From the NCBI RefSeq assembly GCF_028858725.1, contig NC_084773.1, positions 2,346,350 to 2,410,349 on the forward strand: a stretch of DNA of 64,000 bases, in the 5' to 3' direction. The notes under the pieces were generated by a model. It was not told the origin of the DNA. It did not search any database and saw only the letters and a program-made list of their open reading frames with translations. Shown here piece after piece: positions 1 through 14,800 of this stretch. Origin of the DNA: Colius striatus (lineage: Eukaryota > Chordata > Aves > Coliiformes > Coliidae). Position 1 is the first letter of the stretch; each line of letters begins with the position of its first letter. A program made the translations under genes and the position numbers.

Positions 1-349
1 TTTTATAAGGTTCTGAGTTTTCAAGATGTCAGGAGGCTGCCTTAATCCCTGGAGTGCACACAGTACAATATAGCTATTATTTGTAAAATCAGTCTGTTTT
101 TCCTAAGTGACCTTTGCCTCACGCAAGGCAGGAGCTGAATGATTTCTGTGGATGGACAACAATTAGAGAGAAGAAAATTTCTGCCAGGAGGTTCCCTTTA
201 TATCCACTGCAGAAGCTACAAGTAGCAAGTCAGGTGAGACACACAGGAACAGAATATAAGGCTGCTAAATGTCCCTTTGAGGAAGCAGATTCTACTCTTG
301 CCTCTGCCAGTGACCCTGTATAATGCTAGATAAATTACTTTAGATACAG

Positions 350-500
350 AATCACAGAATGGTGGGGAAGGGAACTTTAGAGGTCATCCAGTCCAACCCC
401 TTGCTAAAGCAGGTCCCACCTAGATCAGGACACACAGGAATTTATCCAGGCAGCTCTTGCAAATCTCCAGAGGAGCCTGCACACCCTCCCTGGGCAGCCT
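350..500 (-). mobile_element. CR1 LINE 3' fragment
   Basis: Starts with the tail complement (atcacagaatggtgg), then ggaactttagaggtcatcc and the cctccctgggcagcct block. Truncated and diverged; about 150 bp. Confidence 0.9.
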
Positions 501-510
501 TTATATAGAT

Positions 511-3500
511 AATTACCATGTTACATGTGTACAGATAGTAACTGAGTCCTGATTTTGTTTTTTGCATGGAATAGACTGTGGGTCATGGGAACTGCAGCTG
601 AGGTATGGGATCATGGAAGTTACTCGTGTGTTTTGCGCTGAAATACTGGGTACTGCGAACATTTAGGTAAGACAGACTGGGCACCTAAAATCAGCAGAAA
701 ACTTTGAATGTAAACTTTCTAGTCTACTGTATTATACTGTGATAAAAAGTGTGCTAAAAAACTTAATCATTCATTTTCAGTGTAACAGTTCAGGCCATAC
801 TCACAGTCAAATATCTTGTATTATGCAAGACCCACCTAAGTACAAAATAGATGCTGTTATGCATGTTTACACATACACATATATTGAATAATTTCTTACA
901 AAGAAATGACTAAGGAAGCTGAATTAAAACTGCATGGGCAAGCTTCATTCTGTAACTTACAAATTAAGCTTCCTTCAGCTGTGAAATGCAGCTCAAGATC
1001 TACAACTCTCGCTGTTTGGTGTCTTCCTTAACCTTTTTTTTTGGCCTTGAAACTTTAGTTTACTGTCATTAATAAACTGTTAGTCATTTGGGCTGCTCCA
1101 TGGAAGATAACATTTGATAATTAGGCTAATGAGATGATATAGTTAGGACTTCTATAAATCCTGTGCCTAGCAAGAGATTACATTGCATTGCTGTCATTCT
1201 TGAGTACATCCTTGATGAACCAGACTGCTCCTTGCCCTGTGTGGGGTATTTCATGGTTAACAGTCATTGCACTATCCAGGAGAAACAGACATCACTTTGC
1301 AATTATGTCATTCAGATATTTCTGCCCCTTAATGAATTCTTTTGTGACAAAATAAAGGAAATTGTTTCCAGATGTTGTTCCACTGGAATAAAGAACTCTG
1401 TTGCCACACCCTGCTAGCTAGAAATTCAGATATTTGCACTGAAAGTCTAGAGTTTGGCTGCACACAGTGCAGAGCTAAACAAAGCTAGAAAAAGTTAAGT
1501 ATCACTTGTTCTTGATTGAGCATTTAGCCATTTGCTAAAGCACAAGATTTCTTGGAAGTTTGAGTTAAAAACTTGGATTCAAACATCCTCCTAGTCATGG
1601 AAATGGAAGTCATAGATCCATTACTGCTGCTTCTTATCTGTTACACAGCTCTGGAGTTTCCCTTCCTTCCATATTGGAACAATTATTTTACTGTAATGTA
1701 ACTGGAGTTTGTTAAGATGCCAATGTTAGAATTATTTCAGAAGTCCACAAGACTCCACGAGTGTATGTGGACTTGGGACTGGTGCTGGACCCCACAGCAG
1801 TCTGCGTTAAGAGTTGATACAGAGGATCAGAAGCTTGAGGATCAGAAGACTTTTATTCAATATTGTACTGACCCACTGACTAACTCTTGGTTAAACATTT
1901 CCCTTTTAACCACTACAGCTAAACCTTTTCAACCCAGAGAACCAAATACCCTTGGTGGATCTTCCTAATAGGCTGTGTGGGTGTAACAGAATTCAGAGTA
2001 CCTGGCTATGTGCAGGAAAGTTAAGACTTCTGCTGTTGGTCTCACACCATACTGTAACAGCTACTTGAGCTGTTTGCCATAACAGCTCCTTCCCACCCAT
2101 GAGAGAAGAGAGGGCCAATGGTGTGGCCAGTGGCCCAGACCAGTGGGTTGGTTGCCCCTTCAGCCCTTGGGGATGCACCAAGCTGCTTACCACAACAGAC
2201 TTTACATCTTGTGGGTACCCTTCCTCAGGTCAACATCCTCCAACTCCACTCTAGTACAGGACATAAATCCTTCTGCCTGGAGTTTGCTGAAGGTAAGTAG
2301 TGCAGACAATTTACTTCTCCAGCTTATTGGGAAGTATGGGCTTCAAGTGAGGCTGAAGCTCGTGTGAGGACAAGTTCTCACTCAAGCCAAGGATGATCCC
2401 TGAGGTCCCTTCCAACCTGATGTTCTATGATTTATGTTTTCCCATCCTCTTTGCTTCTATTGAGGTTGAAAGTCTCATTGGCAAAACCTCTCTCTTGACT
2501 TTTTTTGTGATCTCCTTTTATCCTGGCCCATAAGGAAGAGCAATGAGTCCTGTGGAAGTGAACACCCCCAACCTCCTCTCAACTACACCTGCATGAGTTG
2601 TGTGTATGAATTCTCCTAAGTCTGTTTGTCCTTCCTGATCTCCAAACTTGTATTCCTAGAATTCTCTCTGTCCTGGTATCCTGAACTTGTGTTTTACAGA
2701 ACGATGCTTGAAAGCCTGCAGCCAAAAACTAGTAACTAAAACACCATGAAATTCTAAAACAGTGCTAGCTTGTAACTGAGATACATGAAATAAGGCTTAT
2801 AAGCAGATAAAGAAGAGCAGCAGAGAGAAGATAACTTGCTTCTGCTGTTGCTTGTGTAACAAACCAACCCCCTCATGTATTTCCTCACGTAGACATGTGC
2901 TATTTAATCCCAAGGAATCCTTCTGTTATCTCCTGTGTGCTACAGCGTGTGTCAGTAAAGATCAAATGGCTCCTAGATAAAGTGTTCTTCCTAAACAGGC
3001 TCAGGGGGTATTTATCAACAGGGTGGAGATTCAACTGAATTCAACACTGAGCTGAACACATCTAGCAAAACACTGGGGTTCATTTCTGTTTGTGTGCAAA
3101 ACTGTAGGTATTGCCAAACGTGGCATAAACTCTGAAGGTACCTATTTATTGGCCTGGAAAGTCCCTCAGGACTTAGTTCAGAACTTGATAGATTTCTAGC
3201 CTCATGGACATGGTGTGACAGAAAACAGCAGCAGCGTTATGCCTTAAGCTGGCTGCAAGTTATTGCTGACTGACTCTTACTAAGCATTTGGGAAAGTATA
3301 ACATTAATGTATATGAACAGGAGGGGCTGCAACCATCAGTTTTGCATCTGAGTCAGATATTTCTTAAGCTCTCACAGGACAACTGCATAAAAGCCTGTCC
3401 AGTCATTTGGTCCCTGCCAGTTCTCAAGCAGTGCACATAACAAGAGCTGTCCTGTGGTCACTGCTGAGCCTGGAAGCTCTGAGTGCAGAGGGAACGTGGT

Positions 3501-6500
3501 TACTGAGAGACCTGAGCCTGAAGTGTCAGTGCCAGCAACCCTCTGCTGTGAACGTGGGGAAGTGACAGCTTCCATGGGCCTCAGATCCTGTATCAGGAAA
3601 CAAGAATAACAATTACCTCCTGCTGTTGTGTTTTCTGTTTCACTGGTGTTTGCAAAAACATCCTAATGTCTTCAGAGAGTGCTGTTTCTCTGCTAGATAC
3701 TGTATAATTCTGCAAGCTCCTTCACATTTCAGTTCTGTGCCTGCTACTCGGAGGCTTTTTTGAAACAGTTTTAAGTTTCCTGAAACCAGCCTGTCCTTTG
3801 CTTTCTTGAAGCCTTTAGTGTTCTGGTAGATGACTTGTGAAAAATAACACTTCCTTTACAGTAATCCCAAATTACTGTCCTTACCAAATGTTTACAAGTC
3901 ATTTGCCAGGTCACAGTGATCAGAAAAGACTGCCCAGTATTCCTGCATTTATTGGGGTCCAAAAGCAAACACAGAGCTTCTGCTTTGCCATTGGTCATAT
4001 GGCTGAATAAGAAACACTATTTGGAGGTTGAAAAGTCAGTGATAGAAATGCAGCATAACCATATGTAGCTGCTCTCTGCATGTAAGAACTGATTTCTGAC
4101 ACTGCATGTTCAGCACTCCTACTCATCTGCTTCCTCTGTGGGTGAACCTCTGCTTGTCTTAGCAGTGCCTCCAATTTCTTTAACTGATGAACCTCAGACC
4201 AAGCAGGTTTGCATTGGATTTATCACCAAATTTACTTAAATTTCATCTGAGTTTAAACTTCACATGGCATCTTTCTTAGCACAGCAGAATACTTGAGCAG
4301 GTACATCATTTAAACCTAACATGTAACCTCCTTGACATGAAACCAGTTTAATTACACTTTAGTTTCACTGTATCAGTTCCTTTCACGAAGTTACACACCT
4401 CCTGAAATGTTTTACTAAGTAAAGATTTCAGTGTTACTGCTTTCAAATGATCCAAGGGTAGGTTATGGTTTATACACCTTCATGCAAGAGCTTTCCTCAG
4501 GCCTTTGCTCTGTAAGTCATTTCTCAGCTTCTGTAATGTGATGATACTGTATTTTTTCCTTGATGTTAAAGAGCATAAAATCATGATTCAGATGAGGCTT
4601 AGGCAATCATTAGTGCTCTCCTGGGAAGTATTGCCTCCCTCTTCTATCAGAATCACCTGGGATTGGCAGGGTGGCCATAAGCAGCATCATTGAATGCTTG
4701 TAGAAAGTCAATATAAATGAAGACAAATCTAAAGCCTCCAGGTTTTACAGGTGACTGCCAGGAGACCAGATGTGGTATTTCAAAGTAGCTTAAGCTGATA
4801 CATTTAAGCAACTAGGCTATGAGAATAAGCATTAAAATCCACTGAAGAAGTGTACTTTGGGCACACAGCATACTACCACAGACAGACAAGTGTACTCACA
4901 GTCACATTAGCATTATCTGGCCAGTGTTGCTCGATGCTAACAGATTGTTGGCCAGATCTTGATGGTTTCTAACTTGAACTTCTGCACCATTAAGGCCAGT
5001 TTGCTGATGCCTTTTCCCCATTAATTTCTTCATATAAAATGAGGCTGTGCTTTTAGACCACAGGACTGTTGGGACAGGATGCAAATGACATAACTTGGCA
5101 TAGGTGGGTATTGTGTCAGTGTAAGGGAACCATGGCCTTGAAATGAGTAGGTATTACTGGGATAAAACCAAGATCAACAACAGTCTCTATTAAGAAGGGT
5201 AAAACCTGGTGGTGGTGTAATTTATCCACAGACATAGACTCTTCAGAGCTGCCCAGGGTGAGATGTGTTCCTTATTAACAAGGACAATGGGACAAGGAAA
5301 TCCTGACAGAAGCCCTTGGAAAGAACTATAATAGAAGTGATAACAGGTCTTCTTTTTGCAGGACAAAGGAGCAGGTAGATTTCAGTAAAAAAATTCATTC
5401 CTCTGCCCTATCTCTTCTTTCTTTTCAACTACATTTCATCTGAAGAAGCAGAAAGCTTAATTAAGCAAGTAGTTAACTGTCCTGGAAACTGTATATAGAT
5501 TATTTAACAAGGCTACGAAGAATTGAAACCAAAGCACCCTCTGTCCTTTAACAATGCCTGCAGCTCAGTTTCTCTTTGAGACACTCAGCCATGCAGCACA
5601 AGTGCAGTACCCAGATTCTGTGGAGCCTAGCAGGCTGTCAAAACCCAGAAATAGATGCCAGATTATGCTGAAATACATCATGTATATTTTCTACTTTTGT
5701 TTTGGATTTTCTGGCTCTACAGTCTAGAAACTCAGATGTCAAAAGCAAATCAGAGCTACCTTAAATTGAAGTGATGCAAAAGCCACTTCTGAGAGTGATT
5801 CTGTTCTGGCTGCTGTATGTTTAAGGCATTACAGAACTTACTAACATTAGGTTACTAAAAAAAGGTGCATTATGTAAGATCCTCAGCCATACATGGCTCA
5901 GTGCTACCGTGTCTTGTGCCCTGAATGATGGCTGGTCATAGGCAGACAGCACAGGCTGTAGTGCAGCCCTGTGGTTCCTCTCAAGGTGATAAATGAGGTG
6001 AAGGGGAGAGCAGCAGATGGAAGTTGTTACTAGGAACATTCCTCATAGGAAGGTTGAGTAACCGAGATTCATGTTTTCCCAATCATCATTACCCTAAATT
6101 ATTCTAATGAAAGCTTTTCCCTTTTGCTTCTCTTTTTTGTTGTTGTTCTTTTGGGTTTTTCCTTTAAGACAGAGCTTAACTGCTGTGTTTTCCTTCTCTC
6201 TTGGACTCTCCTCCATGCAGCAGCTCTGCTGCATCTGAGCTGTCTGTGAGCTCACATCATGTGCAGCCTCTTCCCTCAGCAGGAGCCCCAGAGTAGGTAG
6301 AGACAAGCCTTTCAGGCAATCTTACAGGTATTTAGAAGCAGATACTTCCTTTTGTTTTCATAGAGCTTCCTCAATAGATTTTCACAGGAAAAGAGGGAAA
6401 TCTGTATGAAAAACAGGAAGCAGTCCTCAGTAGTTCTCTGGAGCATAGCACTAGGAGGAAGACTGAAACAGAAATGTGGTTGTTTGAAACAGTAGGTGAT

Positions 6501-9500
6501 ACCAGTGATATTATCTTACTGTAAAAACAATGGTTAAATTTAACCATCACAGGGCTCTTGTAGACTTAAAAACCTCAGGTATTTATAAACATACATTCAG
6601 CCTTTCATTTGAGTTGGTAGTAGGTGGCTAATACCTCACCTTCCATAACCAGGTTTTTACACCATGTTTTCTATTTCCATGTAATTGCCCTGGGCAACTC
6701 TTTTGGAAAACTTATCTGCCTCAGTCTTGTCTGAGGTCCCAAACTTTCTGATACTGATCCATTCCTCTTGCATCCAATATGAGACTTAATAATTTCCCTC
6801 ATTTTTTTTGACATCCTAAATACAGTTTCAAATCCTGAGGGTTATGTATTAGATGGAAGACAGGACAAAATGTGACACATATAAATACTTGTTAATGAAA
6901 ACTGACTAGAAACTTCACACCGAAATTCCTTTCTGATCCATCTTCACACTCCCATGAAGTTCCAAATGTCATGGAGATGTTCTAACTTTTACTGTGAGCA
7001 CTGAAAAGGGAGGGGAAAGTTTGTAACTCTCCACCTTAAAAGCAAGTACACTAGGAAAATGTTCCAGTTGATTGCTGGCTGCATTAGGCAGCTTACTAGC
7101 CTATGTAGTCTTAGGTAGGTGGAAGTGGCCTGTTAGGAAATGGAGATATATGGCATGTGGGATGGCAATTTGTGAGGAAGAAAGCCTGAAAATTGTAAAT
7201 CCTTAAGAGGAAATTTGAGTTTTACTGTCACTTTCTACATTTAATAAAGCCAAACATCAGGAAGAAGATGGATTTGGATTTCACAGGATGTGGCTTGTAT
7301 TTGAGAATGGTAGGGATAATCCACTCTGTGCTCATTTGCAATACAGAAATGGGTAAAAAGTGAAAGCAGAGTGTGTTCCTGAGTTTTGCTGATAGCTTTT
7401 TAGTAGTTAGCAGCATTAGGTTTCAGGAGATATATGAAATTCAAAGTCCTCACAATCCTAAAGCATCTAAGCCAGAGCCCCTGTTCTCCATACTGTGTGG
7501 CTGGCAATGCTGCTTGGTAAGTTTTACAGCTATACCAGCTCCGTATCACAATGCCATGGAAACATTTCAGGTAGCATATTCTACTTTTTAAAGTAGAATG
7601 AGTGTAAAAGGCTTTGTAAAAGGAATAGAGTTGATATGCTGCAGTATTTTGGGCTTCTTTGAGCTTAGTCCCACAATGAAGTCTACTGGTTTCTGGTTGC
7701 TTGAGTTAAAACCATTGAACAGATGAGTGTTTGTCTATATATTACACACAGAATCTAAAGATACCATTTGAGAGGACAGACTAACAAAAACCAGCAGTAG
7801 GTCTTTGTAGTGAATATAGAGTTTTCTTGGTTTTGTTTTCTGTACAGAATATGATATCTGCACAAAGTGTCACACTGCTGTATTGTTAAGCCTGAAGCTC
7901 ATCAGTAGAGAGCTGTTCTCCCTCCACACCATCAGTTATGATTCTTAAAATGATATTGATTGTACTTATTACTTGAAGGGAGTCACAACAATCCTTCATG
8001 ACATGATTGTTTGCCACTGTAGTATGCCATATTGTTCAGCAACTGGGAGATTAATAATCCTCTATGAATTCATTTTTATACACTACAGTGATCAGGCTGG
8101 CAAGAACAGCTAAAGGAAGGGTTTATCATGTTCTGCCTGCATCTTTGATTGTAAGTTCCTTGAACCAGAGCATGAGCATGTTAAACATCATATATCTGGA
8201 GGGTCATTAAAAAAAAGATGCTGGTAGTAAACTAAGCCAGCTGTATATTTGTGTCCTTGGAGGATGAGTGACAGCAACCCATGAGCATGCAGAAGTCTGG
8301 TTTGCATTAGCAAAGGCTCATTGAATTACATTAATCCTGGTCACAACTGGGATATTTAGGATAAATATTGTTTATTTTCAGGTCCCATTCTACTGGGAAT
8401 AGAAGTGACTTTAGTTTCAGGTGTGAGGGCCACTATTAATGGCTGTTTGATAAGTGGTAGAGTCCAGGTTTGATGAAGGGTCCAAGATGGTAAAAACCCT
8501 CAGATGTATAAATTTCATTTTCTAGCAGAAGTATTTGTTTAAAACACCAGATCATTCCCAGATCTCTAGTTAAAACCCAAACACATCATCATTAACAGAA
8601 AGAATATATCCCATGTAGATCTATTTCAGATGAGCTTAAAACTATGTCAGGTGCAACTGCCTCAAGCAGCCTTCAAGTGTCTGTACTGGTGATGACAGTA
8701 TCTTGTGGTGAGATTTCTGGCAGATACTTTATAAGTTGTTATTTAAATACATTGATCAGGATAACGGGAATTTAGGCTCCTGGGTCCACAGCAGTGTAGG
8801 AGAGACATGATGGCATGCACACAAGTTCCTGGTATCTCTTAAGACCACTGTTTAGTTCAGTTCTTAGAAAGGCCACGCAGGATCAGAGGTTACTCAGAGT
8901 ATATTATTACTGTTTAGTAAAGAACCAAGTTTTTACCTACAGCAGAACTTCAATGCCTGCCTTTATTTTAAAAGAGCTCCTTGCATGCAACCTTTTAAAG
9001 TCCAGGCAACTTGATTCTTTGGAAATGGTTCAGTTGCTTCCAACCTAGTCTGTGCAAGATTCTAGGAAACTTTTTCTTCTGGCCATGTGCAATGTGACAT
9101 TGCCAGTCTGCTTTTATTCAGTTGAATAACTGGATAACACTGTGTGACTAACCCATCTTTATAGATGGAGACAATCGTTCACTGTATCTTTCCTTCCCAG
9201 CACATTATCTGGTAACTCAGCAGGGCCACATCCAACACAGTTGAAATGTTGGGGTCTGTTACTTCTGCAACCAACTGTACTTGTTTTCAAAATCAAGTAA
9301 GAGAGTCCACAGTGCCACTGTTGCTCATCAAATAATGAGGTTGTGCCAGCACATCCCAGTCTGAAGGATGTGTGCTACTGTGTGGTCAGGATTGATGTGA
9401 CTTACTCATGCTAGCATCTGTGTGACTTCCTTGATAACTTGAAGGGAGAGCTGATACCTCTGTGCTTAGGAAACTGTAATTGAATTCTGCTGCTGTCATA

Positions 9501-11851
9501 TTTTCATCTCGTATCCTGGAAGATCAAATAGGATTTTATCTTTAAAAAGCTATTATTTTCTGTATTTCAGATTGCCTGTGTAAAAGCTAGGTTAGCCTGA
9601 GTTGCAGAAGGACTGAGGATTTCCCTGTACAATTCCAAACCCAGGAGCGTGATTAATGTGATGTAACCACTCCCTAGATTTGTACATTTAGAGTATCTGT
9701 GAATACATTCATAGCAAATGTGTCCTTGCTTGTTTGCCCACTGGCCTATCTATTAAGCAGATACAAATTGTGTGAAAGTTAAATTGAGTGATCAGCTCTT
9801 TACAGACAACCCTCTAATGACATGTCATTCACCTTGGTCTGGTTTTTATTACATTCTAAAATAGCAAAGACAGTTTTCTGCAGGACTGATTTGAATTTGA
9901 GGAGTGACTTGAAGCAGAGCTTGTTTATAAAGTTGAATGAGGATCCAATTACTACTGGGATTTTCACTTGCTTCTGTAATAAAAATGGTAATCAAATGTA
10001 AGTACTTGAAACAGATAAGCCCATGAGTTGGAGCTTTGTCACGTAGAACCCAAATTTGATATTGTGAAAATTATATCAATGGCTTGATTTAAACAGCTCA
10101 GAGCCTGATTTGAGTACAATTCATGATGTTACGTCACCATTCCATGTAATAACAACTGACAGAAATCCAAACAAAATGTAAGGCTTGCAAAACCGTATTG
10201 AGGTCTTTAAAGGGATGGAAGGAGATAAAAACTTAGGAAGAACTACCCCATGCTTACAGTTTCATCTTGTCCACCATCCTGTCTCTGACAGGGACCTATA
10301 GTGGCTACTTCAAAAATGAAAAGCAGTCACAGAGCCAGCCTTTTCCTAGGCTCCAAGAACCAGCATTTTGAAATGCACAGACTGTGCCTACGGACTCCTG
10401 TGCCGTTTTAATGGACGTATAAAAGCTTATCCTTATAGGCATGTAAAAGCTTATCTGAGCATTTAAACAGTTTCATGGAGCCGTATCATTAATTCTCACA
10501 GTGTTATTCCTCCCCATTGAGAAGGATATTGTTGTGGTTCAATGGTGTGGAGTGCCCATTCCCTCAGTGTTGGCTCCCTTTGCCCACTGAACAGTGAGCC
10601 CGCTGTGGGCCACAGCCCGGGACGTGACGGGGCTGCGCTGCAGCAGGCAAACAGCTGACAGCAATTCATGCTCAGGAGACAGACCACCTCCACTTCTGAC
10701 AGCAGAGGAAAAGCAGACTGTGCTTATCTACAGAGAATGGCAAAGCCCCAAAGGTCTCCTGGAGGATTTAAGAAAGAAATGGCATTGATTATTTCCAAGC
10801 TCTGGCTACTGCTGTGGTCCTACTGACTTGGAAAGGCTGCATCTGAGCAAAGTTTGGCTTGCAGAATAGCCTGACCTTTTTTTTGTCCAAAGGTGGGATT
10901 AGTTGACAGGTTTTTTGACAGTTTCTATGAGAGAAACTGGATTTTGATCTACAGTTATGGTGCTGCCCTGTTCAATGCTGCTCTTGCTACATTACTATAG
11001 AAGAAAATGTAAGCTAAAAAATCTTAACAGGTTCATGAGATGACAGCTTGAGAGATCCTGTCTGCTGCTCAGAAACCTCCCAAACACTCAGGGCTTGTAA
11101 CTCTTTACAGTTTTTAGGTTTTTCTTGTTTATTTTTAGATAATAAACATAATGATGGTACTGCCTCTAGCAGCTGCATCTTCTCTGGAACTGTTTAGATT
11201 GCTTCACTTCACATGTCCAGCATAGAGGCAAGACTGACTTGCTTTCTGCTGTCAGTGGACTGTATCAGCAGGACCTGGATGTGATGAGCACCTCTCCAAA
11301 CTATACCTGACGTTCTCTAAGAGATTCTCTACCCTCTATAAGAAATCCTGAAATCGAATTGATGTCATTTTGATGTAACATGTTTGACCTTTCTTCTACA
11401 AGATGTATAAAAACAAACCAAAAACCTCCAAACTGGAAGTGTAATGCCAGTACAGGCCTCAACCTGCCATCAAAGCCCTCTTATCTACTGCATGGGTTCA
11501 TTTCCTGAGCAACAACTCTGGAGTCCAAATTTAGGCTATTGTGGCTCTGTGGCCAATTGAAAAGTGTTCTACAGATCAGTTTTAGCATCATATATAAAAA
11601 TGACTACAAACAATATACAAGCTTTAGTAGGACAGTACACGTTATGTACTGTGATGTATTTACACTTATCTGCCAGCATAGCACCTGTAACAGTGAGCAA
11701 AAAACCTCTTCAACTTAAAAGCACAAAACAATTCATAAAGGAAAACTCTGTAATCTGATCAAATATAGTTAATTTTAAAAAATTAAACTTCCTGAGGGGG
11801 AAAGTACAATGCAGTGTTTACAAACTTGATGAATTCTCCTTGTGGAAGAGA
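511..11851. other. Non-coding, AT-rich; no gene recognised
   Basis: Apart from the small CR1 end near 2391-2430, I see no exon, RNA gene or known repeat. All open frames are under 80 codons, and none resembles a family I know or carries convincing splice sites. It may be 3' intron sequence of EFCC1 or intergenic DNA. Confidence 0.6.
2391..2430 (+). mobile_element. CR1 3' end, very short
   Basis: Only the last 40 bp or so: a gatgatccctgaggtccctt core followed by a ttctatga tail. Confidence 0.7.
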
Positions 11852-11894
11852 ATAGTTCAGTTGGAAGGGACCTCCAGCAACCATCTAGTCCCAA
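11852..11894 (-). mobile_element. CR1 fragment, short
   Basis: About 40 bp: a ttggaagggacctcc core and catctagtcc, without the tail repeat. Confidence 0.65.
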
Positions 11895-14800
11895 GTGCTA
11901 CTCTTCTAAGTGATTGCCTTTTAAATTGTCTGTATTTGATATTGATGTTGGAGTTCTCTAGAATTCATAGGCTGCAGTCTTTTCCAAGCCATGCATTGAC
12001 ATGAAGAGATTTTCAATTAGACTTTTCTTAATAATCTAAACAGGTAATTCCATCGTGCTCCTTCATCCCATGTACATTTATCTAGGCCTAAAATATTCAG
12101 GGTACAGCCTGTATTTGATATCCTCAGTTCTGGCAAGTCCACAGTAACCTCTATAATAATAGACTTCTGAAATAACAAACATTAATGTCAGAGTTCAAAG
12201 CATACATAAATCTTTGGCCATGTTTGCACAGAACAAAGTAAGGAGGTCTATTATGCAAAGTTACTTTCCCATCTTGGCATTTTAAAATGGAACAGTGATT
12301 CTGGTGATGTGAATTAGTACAAGGGTTAAAGTAAGTCTAATAGCACTGCTTGAGTGGTCATAGTGTATTTATGAACAAAAGCCTACAGCTATGGGAGCAG
12401 CAGTGCTATTTAAAATGAAATTCTTTGTATTCCTAAGCAGTGCTGTTGTCCAAGCTTGGAATGACTGCTTTGCTCATGAATATTAAGTGAATAAAGCAAG
12501 TGATCTGAATGTGGGCCTTCATGTAATCTGCTTAAGCTTTGTGTTTTACAGGACAGCTACCTCTGCCTGATTCTCTTCCATTTGTATAGCCAGGCTCTTC
12601 TTATACCATTGTAGGGGGTTTAAAGGAAAAGAGCATTCCCCATTAATATGTTTTGGAACGTCTTTGTTCCTTTTCTCAATGAGATATAATGTTGTGTTTC
12701 ACTCTGAGCTACATGGACCAGAAATGAGGAAAAAAATTCCCCTTTTCCAGGGTTATAGACATCACTTTCTCTCCCTGACAGCTCTGACAGAGTAAGAAAC
12801 CAAGTTAGACACGCATTTATGGGCAGACAGAGGTGAGGCACTTGCATATGCATTGTGAATGTAAGGTACCACACAGTTCCCTAAATTATTGAACAGAATC
12901 TTTAATATTGCTTAGATCTGTGCACACCAAGCAGCTTGGAGTGCCATGAGAAAAGGCACACAGAGAAATGCCAGCGTATGGCCATGAGCAACAGCTGCAA
13001 ACACCATGAAGGCCAAATAAATCTCAATGTTAAAGCATCTCTTTTCTTTCTGATAAACATACAGTATTTTGCAAATGCTCTGCTTGCCCCAGATCTCAGC
13101 CTGTGTTGATAACCACTGGGCCAACCCTCTTTACAAATGACCATTTTCAATGATGTAGGGAAATATTTGCTGTGCCAGCACGTCAGAAACTCTAAGCCTG
13201 GCTTTTCAGATTAAATTTTGCTGTAGGCAGGAACAGATAAAAAGGATCTTTGCAATATTGGTATGGCTGTCTTCTTACACAAAACCTGACATCTACATTG
13301 AATAGTGTGTGCTGGTTTCCCGCTCAGCAGGGAACTTCTGTGGTTTGAATGGAAATGAATTAAGTGATTTGAGACTGGACAATAGGCATCCCTCAAGCAG
13401 AGTCTAGAAGGTGAAAGCGTGACCTAAAGGCAGGGACTTGTACAGGGTTTTGTCATACTAGATTTAGGTTGGACTCTTCAGCTGTCTAATCCTGTATCCT
13501 ACTTGTGTCCCACAAGCTGATGATTAGGAGTGTGCAAGAAATCCTGTGATGGGTTGCCAATAGGGGATGGTTTTGACTAAGAGTCAGAGCCAAGCTCTCA
13601 CACTCAACCAGGAGGTTGTTTCAAAATTCTAGGCAATATTTATCACTAATTCAGAAATTCTTCATATCAGAGTAATAGTTAATGCTTTTTGAATCCTGCT
13701 TCTCTCCAGGTATCAGTGGTACTTTGTAGCACTCGCCTCTCATTTAGATGCACAAAGAATTAAGCAGCATGTCTAAGCTCATAGTTTATCTTTTGCTATC
13801 TTAAAGGTTACTGTAAAACCATTAACTAATGTGGGTAATAGCTGCCTATTTCTGTGGTTATTATAATCTTATTTTTTGAGATGGGGAAACTAATGTGAAG
13901 GAAAAGCATCAATGATTCTTCCAAAGCTACAGTCTTAAGTCTGAGTCACAGCTAAGCTTAGTGTGGATCCTCTGAAGTTGTAGGTACATGAGGTAAGCTT
14001 GTGTCTCAGAGCAATGACCTAGGGCTCCTGCAGATGATATTAGAAACATTCCTAAAATGTAACTGTATTTTTTTATTTTATATGTATTAAAATTTCAAAG
14101 AAAATACTATAGATACACTTGCTCTGATATTCATATACCCTATTGCATCCTTATTCCTCCCCTGGCCTTTCACTCTGCAGTATGTGGGCAGATTTGCTTG
14201 AAGACTCAGGTAGAGATCTTCTTTCAACCTGCTAAGAGTTTATTTTTTGTTTTTTAATCAGTATTTTAGTTGCTTTGTTAATTCCTGTAGCCTTTCATCA
14301 AGCTGAATACCATGCAGGAAGGCACTCTGCAGCTTGTCTTACCTGCAGTGTAAGAATTGTTTTTCTGTCTGCTTTGAACCTGCGACCTGCCTTCCTGTGA
14401 TGACTCACAGTCCCTGCGTTGGGAGACTGAACAGTTCTTCCCTGTTCATCATCTTGAGCTTGAAAAAAATATTGATAGACCTTTTTTCATCTTTCCTCAG
14501 CTATCTCTTTTCCACATCTGCAAGTGGCTAAAAAGTTTCCCTGCCTTTTTTTTCCCCCATGCTTATTGTACTTTCTATTCCCTTCCCAGTGTATTTATGT
14601 TTTAGGTGGAAGAGTCATAATTTCCTTTCTCTGATACAGGTGTTTTTTGAATGTGCATTGACTGTTCTCTCTTCCTTCATGACTAAATTTCAATATTATA
14701 TTTGCTTTCCTCACTGCAATTCAGGGACTGAACAGATACATCCCTAGAGTTACAAAGCTCAAAGATATAATGCCCGAGTGTTTAAAATAAGCCCAGTTTG

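Noticed and set aside
12902-13150. Two overlapping minus-strand frames, one hydrophobic (IYLAFMVFAAVAHGHTLAFL), with a tRNA A-box-like tggcccagtgg nearby
   Set aside because: No recognised protein family, no B box, no tRNA fold. The hydrophobic run is short and a second frame overlaps it. Probably chance.
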